Positions 17,505-26,862 of a stretch of DNA of 64,000 bases are shown in pieces. The notes beneath the pieces are model-generated. The model did not search any database and was not told the origin of the DNA. It saw only the letters and a program-made list of their open reading frames with translations. The position numbers were made by a program, and so were the translations under genes. The first letter of the stretch is position 1; each line of letters begins with the position of its first letter. Origin of the DNA: Streptomyces sp. NBC_00078 (GTDB taxonomy: Bacteria > Actinomycetota > Actinomycetes > Streptomycetales > Streptomycetaceae); contig NZ_JAPELX010000001.1 of assembly GCF_026343335.1 (NCBI RefSeq), positions 4,464,001 to 4,528,000 of the forward strand, given 5' to 3'.

Positions 17505-18986
17505 GTGGCGGAGGAGCTCACCCCGGCCGAGACATTTGCTGCTGCCGCAGCGGGCCCGGAAGAGACCGAAGAGCCGATCAGGCAGCGCAAGAACGGCCTG
17601 TACCCGGGCGTGTCCGACGAGCTGGCCGACAGCATGAAGTCCGGCTGGGCCGACACGGAGCTGCGCGACCCGCAGCCGATCGCACAGGCCGCCGAGACCG
17701 CCGCTCGACGCTCGGCGTTGTCGGCGCGGTTCCCGGGCGAGCGTCTGGTGATCCCCGCGGGCAACCTCAAGACCCGCTCGAACGACACGGAGTACCCCTT
17801 CCGGGCGTCGGTGGAGTACGCGTACCTCACCGGCAACCAGACCGAGGACGGCGTCCTCGTGCTGGAGCCCACGGCCGACGGCCACCGGGAGACGATCTAC
17901 CTCCTGCCGCGCTCCGACCGGGAGAACGGCGAGTTCTGGCTCTCCGGCCAGGGCGAGCTGTGGGTCGGACGCCGGCACTCGCTCACCGAGGCGGAGAAGC
18001 TGCACGGCATCCCCGCCTCCGACGTGCGCGAGCTGGCGGACGCGCTGCGCGAGGCCACCGGCCCGGTGCGGGTCGTGCGCGGGCACGACGCCGGGATCGA
18101 GTCGGCCCTGACCGACAAGGTCACCGCCGAGCGGGACGAGGAGCTGCGGGTCTTCCTGTCCGAAGCACGGCTGGTCAAGGACGAGTTCGAGATCGGCGAG
18201 CTGCAGAAGGCGGTCGACTCGACCGTGCGCGGCTTCGAGGACGTCGTGAAGGTCCTCGACAAGGCGGAGGCGACCTCCGAGCGGTACATCGAGGGCACGT
18301 TCTTCCTTCGCGCGCGCGTGGAGGGCAACGACGTCGGCTACGGCACGATCGCCGCAGCCGGTCCGCACGCCTGCACGCTGCACTGGGTGCGAAACGACGG
18401 GCCGGTGCGCTCGGGCGACCTGCTGCTCCTGGACGCCGGCGTGGAGACGCACACGTACTACACCGCAGACGTCACACGCACGCTTCCGGTCAACGGACGC
18501 TTCTCCGAGATCCAGAAGCGGATCTACGACGCCGTGTACGACGCCCAGGAGGCCGGGATCGCGGCGGTGCAGCCGGGCGGCAAGTACCGGGACTTCCACG
18601 ACGCCGCGCAACATGTGCTCACCGAGCGGCTCGTCGAGTGGGGCCTGGTCGAGGGACCGGTGGAGCGGGTGCTGGAGCTCGGGCTGCAGCGGCGGTGGAC
18701 GCTGCACGGGACCGGGCACATGCTCGGGATGGACGTGCACGACTGCGCTGCCGCGCGCGTGGAGTCGTACGTCGACGGCACGCTGGAGCCGGGGATGTGC
18801 CTCACTGTCGAACCGGGGTTGTACTTCCAGGCCGATGACCTGACGGTGCCGGAGGAGTACCGGGGGATCGGTGTTCGGATCGAGGACGACATTCTGGTGA
18901 CGGTGGAGGGGAACCGGAACCTCAGCGCTGCACTGCCTCGGCGGTCCGACGAGGTCGAGGCTTGGATGGCTTCGCTCAAGGGCTGA
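17505..18986 (+). CDS. pepP: Aminopeptidase P family protein (Xaa-Pro aminopeptidase)
   Basis: Removes N-terminal residues preceding proline; dinuclear metallopeptidase with the pita-bread fold. 493 residues. The N-terminal creatinase-like domain is followed by the M24B catalytic domain with metal ligands in LLLLDAGVETHTYYTADVTRT (two Asp), HGTGHMLGMDVHD (His), TVEPGLYF (Glu) and IGVRIEDDILVT (Glu). Start GTG 17505 is preferred because AAGGAGG lies 6 nt upstream; the ATG at 17499 directly abuts that site. Monocistronic. Confidence 0.93.
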   Translation: MAEELTPAETFAAAAAGPEETEEPIRQRKNGLYPGVSDELADSMKSGWADTELRDPQPIAQAAETAARRSALSARFPGERLVIPAGNLKTRSNDTEYPFRASVEYAYLTGNQTEDGVLVLEPTADGHRETIYLLPRSDRENGEFWLSGQGELWVGRRHSLTEAEKLHGIPASDVRELADALREATGPVRVVRGHDAGIESALTDKVTAERDEELRVFLSEARLVKDEFEIGELQKAVDSTVRGFEDVVKVLDKAEATSERYIEGTFFLRARVEGNDVGYGTIAAAGPHACTLHWVRNDGPVRSGDLLLLDAGVETHTYYTADVTRTLPVNGRFSEIQKRIYDAVYDAQEAGIAAVQPGGKYRDFHDAAQHVLTERLVEWGLVEGPVERVLELGLQRRWTLHGTGHMLGMDVHDCAAARVESYVDGTLEPGMCLTVEPGLYFQADDLTVPEEYRGIGVRIEDDILVTVEGNRNLSAALPRRSDEVEAWMASLKG

Positions 18987-19097
18987 TGGTTGGTCGATGG
19001 CCGGGTACGAGTCGGTGCCCGGCCATTTGTATGCGGTCTGCGGCAGGTGGGGGCTGGTCGCGCCCACGCGGCGGAGCCGCACATCGGTGCAGTCCCG

Positions 19098-19115
19098 CGC
19101 CCCTGAAGGGGCGCT
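19098..19115. terminator. Near-perfect hairpin downstream of pepP
   Basis: GCGCCCCT and AGGGGCGC form an 8-bp stem with a 2-nt loop. It lies about 110 bp after pepP and just upstream of the MocR regulator. This hairpin type is common in Streptomyces intergenic DNA and probably acts as a terminator. Confidence 0.5.
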
Positions 19116-19135
19116 TCAGCTCACGGGGGTTATAC

Positions 19136-20503
19136 GTGAACGACTTCTGGTCCGGCGTCGGTGTCGATCTGCATCTTGAGCCCGATGCCGGTGACGGGCG
19201 GCGGGTCGGGCTTGAGCGCGCCCTGCGAGACGCCGTGCGGGACGGACGGCTGGCGCCCGGGAGCCGGTTGCCCGCCACCCGGCGGCTCGCGGCGGAGCTG
19301 GGGGTCTCCCGGGGGACCGCCAAGGCCGCTTACGACCAGTTGGTCGCCGAGGGGTATCTGACGGCCCGGCAGGGGTCCGGTACGCAGGTCGCCTCGCTGC
19401 CCTCCGTGGACGCCGATGCGCCGGAGGCGGCCGCCCGCACGCGTACCCCGCGTTTCGATCTGCGGCCCGGGAGTCCGGACGTCGGGGCGTTTCCGGCAGC
19501 GGCCTGGTTGCGGGCGCTGCGGCGGGCCATCGCGACGGCGCCGCTGCTGGCGTACGACTACGGGGATCCGCGTGGCCGTATCGAGTTGCGGACGGCGTTG
19601 TCGGGGTATCTGGGGCGGGCCCGGGGTGTGATCGCGCCGCCCGAGCGGATCGTGATCACCTCCGGGTATGTGCAGGGGCTCGCGCTGCTCACGCGCGTGC
19701 TGGAGGGCGGCACGGTCGCCATGGAGGACCCTGGACTGCCCTTCCACCGGGAGGTGGTGCGGCACAACGGGGGAATCGTGGCGCCGGTGCGGGTCGACGA
19801 GCGGGGGGTGTGCGCGCAGGAGCTGGGGGACGCCGGGGCCGTGGTCGTGACGCCGGCCCATCAGTACCCGACCGGTGTGACACTGCGCCCCGAGCGGCGG
19901 CGGGCGCTCACGGACTGGGCACGCGCGCGTGGCGGCCTGATCGTCGAGGACGACTACGACGGGGAGTTCCGCTACGACCGGCAGCCGGTGGGCGCGTTGC
20001 AGGGGATGGCACCCGGGCAGGTCGTCTACCTCGGCACGGCCTCCAAGACGCTGGGGCCCGCGCTGCGGCTGGGCTGGATGGTGCTGCCGCCGCACCTGGT
20101 CGACGCGGTCGCCGACGCCAAGCTGCACAGCGACCACCACACCGAGTCGATCGGCCAGTTGGCGCTCGCCGAGCTCATCGACAGCCATGCCTACGACCGT
20201 CACGTGCGCGCGTGCCGGCTCAGATACCGCAGACGCCGGGACCAGCTCCTGGGCCGGCTCGGCGGGCGGCACGGCGTGCGCGGGATCGCGGCCGGGCTGC
20301 ACGCGCTCGTGGAGGTCGAGGACGAGGCGGATGTGCTGAAGCGGGCCGAGGCGGAGGGGCTCGCGCTGGGGCGGCTGGGCGATCACTGGCACACGCCGGG
20401 CCAGGGGCGGCCCCAGGGACTGGTCGTGGGGTACGGGACACCTCGGGAGCGGGTGTATCCGGAGGCCTTGGAGGTACTGGGCCAGGTGCTGGACGGCCGC
20501 TGA
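19136..20503 (+). CDS. MocR/PdxR-type GntR regulator with aminotransferase domain
   Basis: 455 residues. The N-terminal GntR winged helix spans about 20-90 (LPATRRLAAELGVSRGTAKAAYDQLVAEGYLTARQGSG). A fold-type I aminotransferase-like domain binds PLP, with the lysine in GTASKTLGPALRLGWM and the Asp/Tyr site in VEDDYDGEFRYDR. MocR proteins usually control a neighbouring gene, often in vitamin B6 or amine metabolism. Here the next gene is an MFS exporter, now separated from it by an IS element. Start GTG 19136 gives the typical family N-terminus. Confidence 0.88.
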   Translation: MNDFWSGVGVDLHLEPDAGDGRRVGLERALRDAVRDGRLAPGSRLPATRRLAAELGVSRGTAKAAYDQLVAEGYLTARQGSGTQVASLPSVDADAPEAAARTRTPRFDLRPGSPDVGAFPAAAWLRALRRAIATAPLLAYDYGDPRGRIELRTALSGYLGRARGVIAPPERIVITSGYVQGLALLTRVLEGGTVAMEDPGLPFHREVVRHNGGIVAPVRVDERGVCAQELGDAGAVVVTPAHQYPTGVTLRPERRRALTDWARARGGLIVEDDYDGEFRYDRQPVGALQGMAPGQVVYLGTASKTLGPALRLGWMVLPPHLVDAVADAKLHSDHHTESIGQLALAELIDSHAYDRHVRACRLRYRRRRDQLLGRLGGRHGVRGIAAGLHALVEVEDEADVLKRAEAEGLALGRLGDHWHTPGQGRPQGLVVGYGTPRERVYPEALEVLGQVLDGR

Positions 20504-20570
20504 ATCGGGCAGAATTGGGCCAGTCATACGGGTGATGATTGGGACTATAAAGCGGCCCATTGCGCTTCTA

Positions 20571-21827
20571 GTAGACTGTCGCGACTTAATTTCGCTGCGT
20601 GGTTGGGTAGAGGTGGCGTAGTTTCACGCGTGCGTCGTCGGTGGTGAAGTGCCAGTCGACTTGGCGCTGGTTGCTGTTGGTGTGCTGCTGCCAGGCGGCG
20701 AGTTCGGCGTTGAGCACGGCGAGGTCGTCGATGCGGCGGTCCAGGCACTGGCGGGTGAGCGCGGAGAGCTCGATCTCGGCGATGTTGAGCCAGGACCCGT
20801 GTTTGGGGGTGTGGTGGATCTCCAGGCGCTGGGCCAGCGCGAAGGCCTTTGCCGGGTCGAACGCTTCGTAGAGCGAGGCGGTGGTGTGGGTGTTGAGGTT
20901 GTCCATCACCAGCACGACCGTGGCGGCGTCGGGATAGTCCACGGTCAGCAGGTGCTCGACCTGGTGCGCCCAGTCGACCCTGGTCCGGCGGGGCCGGGCG
21001 TCGACGCGCCGCCATCCGCGCAGCGGCTCGACCCAGCAGAAGATCGAGCAGGTCCCCGAGCGGACGTACTCGTTGTCCTCACGCCGGTCACGGCCCGGCT
21101 GCGCGGGAAGCGGATCGCGGACGTGGCCGAGGAGCTGGTACGGCTTCTCGTCCATGCACACCACCGGGCGCGCCGGATCGAAGGGTCGGTGGTAGACCGC
21201 CAGGACGTCCTCCATCGCCGCGGCGAAGGCCGCATTCGCAGCCGGCGGAATGGTCCAGCACTTCTTCACATGAGGACGCAGTTCCGTTTTTTAACACCCG
21301 GCCGATGGTGGAGTGGTCCAGATCCGGGATGTCCTCGACCAGCGCGACGTGCTTCTCCAGCAGGCGCAGCGACCACCTGGCGTGTCCTTTGGGCGGCGTC
21401 GAGCAGGCCAGCGCGATCAGCCTCGCCTCGACCTCGCCGGTCACCACAGAGGGCACCGGCGGGAGTGCGCGTTCCTTCCGGCCGACCGTGGCCCACACAT
21501 CGCCGCCGGTCTCCGCGTAGCGCTTCGAGATCAGGCGGACCGAATCGCACGAGACCCCGACCCGGTCCGCGATCACCGCCCGCGGATCGACCTCACCGAC
21601 CGAGGTGTCCAGCGCGAGCAGTACCCGCGCCCGCCTGATCATCGACGCGCTGCGGACCCCCGTCGTCGTCACACGCTCCAACGCCCGACGATCTTCGGCG
21701 CTCAACGCGACCGGATACTTCTTCTGCGAGGACACGGCACCCCTGCCCAGCCGAACGGAAGCGACAAGCGAAGCTCGCCCGACCCCAACTCTGCCAACCA
21801 GCACGACACTTAGTCGCGACAGTCTAC
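20571..21827 (-). mobile_element. IS630-family insertion sequence, 1257 bp
   Basis: Perfect 16-bp terminal inverted repeats (GTAGACTGTCGCGACT at the left end) flank the transposase. A TA is present on each side inside a CTAG context, which is the IS630 target duplication (20569-20570 and 21828-21829). The pre-insertion site can be rebuilt as GCGCTTCTAGTGTCCTGG. The element sits between the MocR regulator and the MFS gene, only 13 bp upstream of the MFS start codon. Confidence 0.93.
20586..21735 (-). pseudogene. IS630-family transposase, two frames joined at an A6 run
   Basis: The N-terminal frame (from GTG 21735, VSSQKKYPVALSAEDRRALE) carries the helix-turn-helix region up to STIGRVLK. The C-terminal frame (through 20586) carries the DDE domain: [20 protein letters not shown] and [10 protein letters not shown]. 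They meet at a run of six A near 21289-21294 on the minus strand. Reading across needs a net +1 shift (equivalent to -2); five or eight A would be in frame. Either transcriptional or ribosomal slippage makes the full protein, or this copy is inactive. Confidence 0.85.
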
Positions 21828-21840
21828 TAGTGTCCTGGGT

Positions 21841-23079
21841 ATGACCTCTCGTCCCGTACCGCCCGCCGGTCCGCAGCGTCTCCTGGCGCTGGCCCAGTTG
21901 ACCAACTCCATCGGTGACGGCGCCTACTACGTGACCTCGGCGCTCTACTTCACCCATGTCGTCGGCCTGGCGCCTGCGCGCGTGGGGCTCGGGCTGACCG
22001 TGGCCTGGGCGGTGGGCTCGCTGGCGGGGGTGCCGCTCGGGCGGGTCGCCGACCGGCGCGGGGCGCGCGGGACGGCCGTACTGCTGGCGCTGGGAACCGG
22101 GGCGGCGGTCGCCTCGTTCCTGGTGGTGCGGGGGTTCGTGCCGTTCGTCCTCGCCGCCTGTGCGTACGCGACGGCGCAGTCGGGTCTGGCGGCGGCCCGG
22201 CAGGCGCTGCTGGCGGGGCTGGTGGCGGTCGCGGAGCGGACGGGGCTGCTCGCGCATCTGCAGGCGACGCTCAACGCGGGGCTCGCGGTCGGGGCGGGGC
22301 TGGGCGGGCTGGCGTTGCAAGCGGGGACGCGGGCCGCGTATCTCGCGGTGTTCGCCCTGGACGCGGCGAGCTTCCTGGTGTGCGCCGCGATGTTGCTGCG
22401 GCTGCCGGCGGTGGCGCCCGTCGCCGTGCGCAAGCGGGACACGCTCGGTGTGCTGCGCGACCGGCCGTACGCGCTGCTCACGCTCCTCAACACCGTTCTG
22501 CTGCTGCGGATGCCGCTGCTCAGCCTGGGGCTGCCGCTGTGGATCGCCGAGCGGACGACGGCGCCGACCTGGCTGGTGTCCGCGCTGTTCGTGCTCAACA
22601 CCGGGGCGGTGATGCTGTTCCAGGTGCGGACGGCGCGGGGCGTCACCGGCCTCGCGTCCGCCACGCGCGTGGTGCGGCGCTCCGGCTGGGTCATGCTCGG
22701 GGCGTGCGCTGTGTTCGCGCTGTCGGCGGGGGCCTCGCTGCGGGTGGCGGTGGGGGCTCTGGTCGTGGGAGCCGTGCTCCAGGTGGTCGCCGAGATGGGA
22801 CAGTCCGCCGGTTCCTGGCAGCTGTCCTTCGATCTGGCACCGGCCGGCCGGGTGGGCGAGTACCAGGGCTTCTTCGGGACCGGTGTGACGGTGGCCCGGA
22901 CACTCGGTCCGCTCGTGCTGACCTCGCTCCTGGTGGAGTGGGGAACCCCCGGATGGCTGCTGCTCGGCGCGCTCACCGTGGTGGCGTCGTACGCGATGGG
23001 GCCGGCGACCCGCAGGGCCGCAGGGCGGGCGGCCGGCGGTGCGAGGCAGCCGGAGCTGGTCGGCTGTGACCGGGGGTGA
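21841..23079 (+). CDS. MFS transporter (probable multidrug-type exporter)
   Basis: 412 residues with about 12 hydrophobic segments. It has the family loop motif PLGRVADRRGARG between the second and third helices. Single-component inner membrane transporter driven by proton motive force; substrate unknown. The ATG at 21841 lies 13 bp from the end of the IS630 copy. Its former leader and likely -10 (TATAAA at 20546-20551) remain on the other side of the element. The native promoter is therefore probably disconnected. No strong RBS precedes the ATG. Confidence 0.85.
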   Translation: MTSRPVPPAGPQRLLALAQLTNSIGDGAYYVTSALYFTHVVGLAPARVGLGLTVAWAVGSLAGVPLGRVADRRGARGTAVLLALGTGAAVASFLVVRGFVPFVLAACAYATAQSGLAAARQALLAGLVAVAERTGLLAHLQATLNAGLAVGAGLGGLALQAGTRAAYLAVFALDAASFLVCAAMLLRLPAVAPVAVRKRDTLGVLRDRPYALLTLLNTVLLLRMPLLSLGLPLWIAERTTAPTWLVSALFVLNTGAVMLFQVRTARGVTGLASATRVVRRSGWVMLGACAVFALSAGASLRVAVGALVVGAVLQVVAEMGQSAGSWQLSFDLAPAGRVGEYQGFFGTGVTVARTLGPLVLTSLLVEWGTPGWLLLGALTVVASYAMGPATRRAAGRAAGGARQPELVGCDRG

Positions 23080-23093
23080 AGCATGCGGGGCCC

Positions 23094-23148
23094 GTGGCCG
23101 GTGGCGGACATCCCCCTCCCCGCCCCCGTGGACCGCATCCCCGGCCAC
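23094..23148. terminator. Inverted repeat between convergent MFS and HATPase genes
   Basis: GTGGCCGG (23094-23101) is repeated inverted as CCGGCCAC (23141-23148), with further G/C pairing outside. It lies between two converging genes and probably terminates both. Confidence 0.4.
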
Positions 23149-23203
23149 ACCCCACGGCCCCCGTCCTCACCGGAGATGACCCGCTACCGCAGCCCGACGC
23201 CCC

Positions 23204-23650
23204 TCACACCGCCACCAACGGTGCGTCCTCACGCCACTTGAGGATCTTGTCGAAGCTCACGATCGTGCCCCCGCGCCCCGGCTTGTTGCCGATGTGGACG
23301 TGGTCGGCGAGTTCGCGGATCAGGTAGAGGCCACGGCCGTGTTCGGCCTCGGCGCGGGCGCGGCGGGGGGTCAGGGAGGCGGCGAAGCCGGGGCCGGAGT
23401 CGGCGACTTCGATACGGCACGTCTCGCCGTCGAGGTAGGCCGTCACCCGGTACGCCTCGGAGGACTCGCCGTGCACGGTGTCCCCGCCGTGCTCGACGGC
23501 GTTCGCGCAGGCCTCGCTGAGGGCGACGGAGAGGTCGTAGGAGATGTCGGGGTCGACACCCGCCGTCTCCATCGTGCCGAGCAGCAGTCGCCGGGCGAGC
23601 GGAACGCTCGCAGCTTCACGCCGCAAGTGGAGTGACCACCAGATGCTCAT
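23204..23650 (-). CDS. HATPase-domain regulatory protein (RsbW-like)
   Basis: 148 residues, from ATG 23650 (GGAGG 7 nt upstream); the longer frame upstream is not supported. The GHKL fold is complete: N-box LSEACANAVEHG, G1 EVADSGPGF and G2 HGRGLYLIRELADHVHIG. It has the typical length of stand-alone anti-sigma-factor-like kinases of Streptomyces. The opening MSIWWSLHLRREAASVPLARRLLLG is the usual family N-terminus. The partner is unknown. Confidence 0.85.
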   Translation of the reverse strand: MSIWWSLHLRREAASVPLARRLLLGTMETAGVDPDISYDLSVALSEACANAVEHGGDTVHGESSEAYRVTAYLDGETCRIEVADSGPGFAASLTPRRARAEAEHGRGLYLIRELADHVHIGNKPGRGGTIVSFDKILKWREDAPLVAV

Positions 23651-23873
23651 ACTCCAGCCTCCAGGCCGCGGCTCGACATACCGTTTCTTATTGCCGCGTG
23701 TACCCCGGTGTAAGCACGGAGTTGACGTGATGCCGCCCATATGGGCGATGCGTCCGAAACAGAATCGGTGTATGTGAGGGCGGGCCGTACCAGAGAGTGA
23801 CCTTCCGGTTCGTACGGAACCTTGCGGACCTGCCGTATGGCACCCATGAGGCCAGTGCGATGATGAGCCCGCC

Positions 23874-24740
23874 ATGACTGCCCCCCACCAGCGCAGGGCG
23901 CGCTCCGGAAACGATCTCCGGATACTGCGGGCCGCGGTGTTCGCCGCGGTCTGCGTCGTGCTGGCCGCGGCCGGTCACACCCTCGCCTCCTGCGCCACGG
24001 TTCCGCTGTGGACGCTGGGCGCGGGATTCCTGGGGGCTTTCCTGGTCGCGGCACCCCTCGCCGGACGCACCCGCTCGCTGACCGGCACAGCGGCGCTGCT
24101 CGCGGCCGGACAGACCGTGCTGCACACGCTGTTCGGACTGGGGCAGCACGCGGCCGCGGCTCCGGGCACAGGGTCGTCGATGTCCTCGATGCGATGGATG
24201 TCGTCGATGCAGCCGATGGCCGACGCCTCCCTCGTGGAGCGGGCGGCTCGGTTCGTGTGCGGGACCACGGCGGCGGCGATCAGCCCCGCCCAGGCCCGCA
24301 GGATCCTCGCCGACGCGCGGCTCTCCCCGGACACGGCCATGGACATGGGCTCCGTGCACCACCCGGCGGACGCCCTGTCCACCACCGGTTCCGTCTCTTC
24401 GCTGCTGCCGTCCCTGCCGATGCTGCTCAGCCACGTCCTCGCGGCGATCGCCGCCGGCTGGCTGCTGCGCCGTGGCGACCTGGCACTGCTGCGGCTCGCG
24501 GAACTGTCCACGCTGTCGGCCCAATCGATCACCGACGGGGCGCTCGTACGATCCCTGCGCGCGGCGCTCGCGCTGGTGCGCGCCCTGCGTGCCGGCCTCC
24601 CGGCCGCGCCCGAAGAGGGCCCGCGCCCGCCGCACACCGCCCTGCTCGCGCCGCCCAAGCCCCGCACCACCGCACTCCAGCACACGGTGATCAGGCGCGG
24701 CCCGCCGGCCGCCGCGCTCGACATCGACCTCGCTGCCTGA
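23874..24740 (+). CDS. Membrane protein with Met/His-rich loop, upstream of copper genes
   Basis: 288 residues. About four hydrophobic segments (AAVFAAVCVVLAAAGHTL, LGAGFLGAFLVAAPLAG, TGTAALLAAGQTVLHTLFGL, MLLSHVLAAIAAGWLL) enclose a loop rich in methionine and histidine (SSMSSMRWMSSMQPM, then TAMDMGSVHH). Met/His clusters often bind copper(I). Together with the adjoining YcnI-Sco-PCuAC-CopCD genes, this suggests a role in copper handling, which is inference. The family is unnamed to me. The C-terminal 70 residues are cytoplasmic and Pro/Arg-rich. Confidence 0.7.
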   Translation: MTAPHQRRARSGNDLRILRAAVFAAVCVVLAAAGHTLASCATVPLWTLGAGFLGAFLVAAPLAGRTRSLTGTAALLAAGQTVLHTLFGLGQHAAAAPGTGSSMSSMRWMSSMQPMADASLVERAARFVCGTTAAAISPAQARRILADARLSPDTAMDMGSVHHPADALSTTGSVSSLLPSLPMLLSHVLAAIAAGWLLRRGDLALLRLAELSTLSAQSITDGALVRSLRAALALVRALRAGLPAAPEEGPRPPHTALLAPPKPRTTALQHTVIRRGPPAAALDIDLAA

Positions 24741-24800
24741 CGCGACGCGACCACCGCTGCGCATCCACTTCGGATCCGCGGGAGAGGGCCGCCGTCGTGC

Positions 24801-24816
24801 GGCACACGCGTGTGCC
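24801..24816. promoter_or_regulatory. 16-bp perfect palindrome upstream of the ycnI-like gene
   Basis: GGCACACGCGTGTGCC is self-complementary over 16 bp and lies 84 bp before the YcnI start, in the only sizeable gap ahead of the copper operon. It may be a regulator site or a terminator for the preceding gene. It does not resemble a CsoR site that I know. Confidence 0.35.
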
Positions 24817-24899
24817 CGCTGCCGACCGACAGGTCACCGCCACGCACGCGTACCTCTTCCAGCACCAGGAACCTCACCCGAAGTGGAGTGCACCCGTTC

Positions 24900-25655
24900 A
24901 TGAAGGCTTCCCGTCTCGCCGTCACCGGCGCCGTCGCCGCCTCTGCCGTCGTCGTCCTGTCCGCGCCCGCGTTCGCGCACGTCACCGTGCAGCCCGAGGG
25001 CACCGCCGCCAAGGGCGGCTACGCGGTCATCGACTTCAAGGTCCCCAACGAGCGCGACAACGCCTCGACGACCAAGCTCGAGGTCAACTTCCCCACCGAC
25101 CATCCGCTGGCCTCCGCCATGCCGCAGCCGATGGACGGCTGGAAGATCCAGGTCACCAAGTCCAAGCTGGCCAAGCCGATCGAGATGCACGGCAAGAAGA
25201 TCGACGAGGCCGTCTCGAAGATCACCTGGACCGCGGAGGGCAAGGGCGTCGAGCCCGGCTACTTCCAGAAGTTCCCCATCTCCGTGGGCACGTTGCCGAC
25301 GGACGCCGACGAACTCGTCTTCAAGGCGCTGCAGACGTACTCCGACAAGGAGGTCGTGCGCTGGATCGAGGTGCAGAAGGACGGCGCGGAGGAGCCCGAG
25401 AACCCGGCCCCCGTGCTCGCCCTGTCCGCCGCCTCCGAGGACGGGCACTCGCACGGCTCGTCGACCGCCGAGGACGCCTCCGCCGACTCCAAGGACGCCG
25501 GCTCCAAGGACGCCGAGAACACGGCCGCCGACACCTCCGCCTCCGCCGGCAGCAGTGACACCACCGCGCGCGTGCTGGCCGTCGTGGGCATCGTCGTCGG
25601 CGCGCTGGGCGTGGCGTACGGCGTGCTCGCCGGCCGTCGGCGCAGCGACGCCTGA
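24900..25655 (+). CDS. ycnI: YcnI-family copper-binding protein (DUF1775), membrane anchored
   Basis: 251 residues. The signal peptide ends SAPAFA, leaving His as the first mature residue (HVTVQPEGTAAKGGY). That N-terminal His is the copper ligand in YcnI proteins. A cupredoxin-like DUF1775 domain follows, then a Ser/Asp/Ala-rich spacer and a C-terminal membrane helix (VLAVVGIVVGALGVAYGVLAG) with RRR at the cytoplasmic end. First gene of the copper operon; Sco follows after 88 bp. Confidence 0.88.
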   Translation: MKASRLAVTGAVAASAVVVLSAPAFAHVTVQPEGTAAKGGYAVIDFKVPNERDNASTTKLEVNFPTDHPLASAMPQPMDGWKIQVTKSKLAKPIEMHGKKIDEAVSKITWTAEGKGVEPGYFQKFPISVGTLPTDADELVFKALQTYSDKEVVRWIEVQKDGAEEPENPAPVLALSAASEDGHSHGSSTAEDASADSKDAGSKDAENTAADTSASAGSSDTTARVLAVVGIVVGALGVAYGVLAGRRRSDA

Positions 25656-25743
25656 GGCCTGTTCGTCCGTGTGCTGCACCGGGGCGCAAGCCTGTGCCCG
25701 CCCCCGGTGCACACCGGAGCTCTCACATCTGGGACATTTTTCT

Positions 25744-26397
25744 ATGCGCAAGAAGACGTTCGCCACGGCCGCGCTGTTCGCCGCCGCCACTCTGACCCTC
25801 TCCGCCTGCGGCAGCGGCGACGACAGCAAGTCACCTGTCGCCGTGGTCTCCGAGGAAACCTCGCAGAAGCCCGCGACCATCCTCGACAAGCCCTTCGAGA
25901 AGCCGGACCTCGTCCTCACCGACACCAAGGGCGAGAAGTACGACTTCCGCAAGGAGACCGCGGGCCGGCCGACGCTGGTCTACTTCGGCTACACCCACTG
26001 CCCCGACATCTGCCCGCTGACGATGAACAACCTCGCCGTCGCCAAGAAGCAGCTGCCCAAGGACGAGCAGGACAAGCTGCGGGTCGTGTTCGTCACCACC
26101 GACCCCGAGCGGGACACCTCGTCCGAGCTCGGCAAGTGGCTCAAGGGCATCGACCCCCAGTTCGTCGGCCTGACCGGCGACTTCGCCACCATCCAGGCCG
26201 GCGCCCGTACCCTCGGCATCTCCATCGAGCCGACCCACAAGGACAAGAAGACCGGCAAGACGGTCTCGGTGCACGGCACCCAGGTCATCGCGTTCTCACC
26301 GAAGACCAACGGCGGTTACGTGCTCTACGGCGAGGACGCCACGGTCGGCGACTACACCAAGGACCTCCCCAAGATCATCAAGGGAGCGAACCCGTGA
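25744..26397 (+). CDS. sco: SCO1/SenC-family copper chaperone lipoprotein
   Basis: 217 residues. Lipoprotein signal with lipobox LSAC. The thioredoxin-like domain carries the copper-binding CxxxC in GYTHCPDICPLT and the distal His in VSVHGTQVIAF. Sco proteins deliver copper to the CuA site of cytochrome c oxidase, and in Streptomyces they also affect copper-dependent morphogenesis. The stop codon overlaps the GTG of the next gene (GTGA), so the pair is translationally coupled. Confidence 0.93.
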   Translation: MRKKTFATAALFAAATLTLSACGSGDDSKSPVAVVSEETSQKPATILDKPFEKPDLVLTDTKGEKYDFRKETAGRPTLVYFGYTHCPDICPLTMNNLAVAKKQLPKDEQDKLRVVFVTTDPERDTSSELGKWLKGIDPQFVGLTGDFATIQAGARTLGISIEPTHKDKKTGKTVSVHGTQVIAFSPKTNGGYVLYGEDATVGDYTKDLPKIIKGANP

Positions 26398-26849
26398 GGC
26401 ACCTGGCCATACCCGCCGCGGTCATGGCGGGCGCACTGGCTCTGACGGTGACGGGCTGCGGCGGCTCCGACGACGCGAAGGCCGAACTGTCCGTCAGCTC
26501 CTCCTACATGCCCCAGCCCGTCTCCGACATGGCCGCAGGCTTCCTCACCATCGAGAACAAGGGCGGCGCCGGGGACGAACTGACCTCCGTCACCAGCGAC
26601 GCCGCGGGCAGTGTCACCATCCACAGGACGGTCGGGCAGTCCATGGAGGAGGTCAAGTCCCTGGATGTCCCCGCACACGGTCAACTCGTGTTCAAGAGCG
26701 GCGGCAACCACCTGATGTTCGAGAACCTGAAGCGGAAGCCGAAGCAGGGCCAGAAGGTGACCGTCGAACTCCACTTCGCCAAGGCCGGTCCGATCAAGGC
26801 TGAGATACCCGTGAAGTCCGCGACGTACAACCCCGCGACCGGACACTGA
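26394..26849 (+). CDS. PCuAC-type copper chaperone lipoprotein (ECuC-like)
   Basis: 151 residues. It begins at GTG 26394 within the Sco stop codon. The lipobox is VTGC. The copper(I) site follows the PCuAC pattern: His in VTIHRTVGQ, Met in SMEEV and HxM in GGNHLMFENL. It is expected at the outer face of the membrane, supplying copper to Sco and then to oxidase. In S. lividans (from memory) the matching protein is called ECuC and acts in the same pathway. Confidence 0.88.
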   Translation: MRHLAIPAAVMAGALALTVTGCGGSDDAKAELSVSSSYMPQPVSDMAAGFLTIENKGGAGDELTSVTSDAAGSVTIHRTVGQSMEEVKSLDVPAHGQLVFKSGGNHLMFENLKRKPKQGQKVTVELHFAKAGPIKAEIPVKSATYNPATGH

Positions 26850-26862
26850 GGGAGGGACCACC

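Noticed and set aside
21088-23148. 686-codon minus-strand frame spanning MFS and IS630
   Set aside because: Only its last part is real (the N-terminal half of the IS630 transposase). The rest is antisense to the MFS gene.
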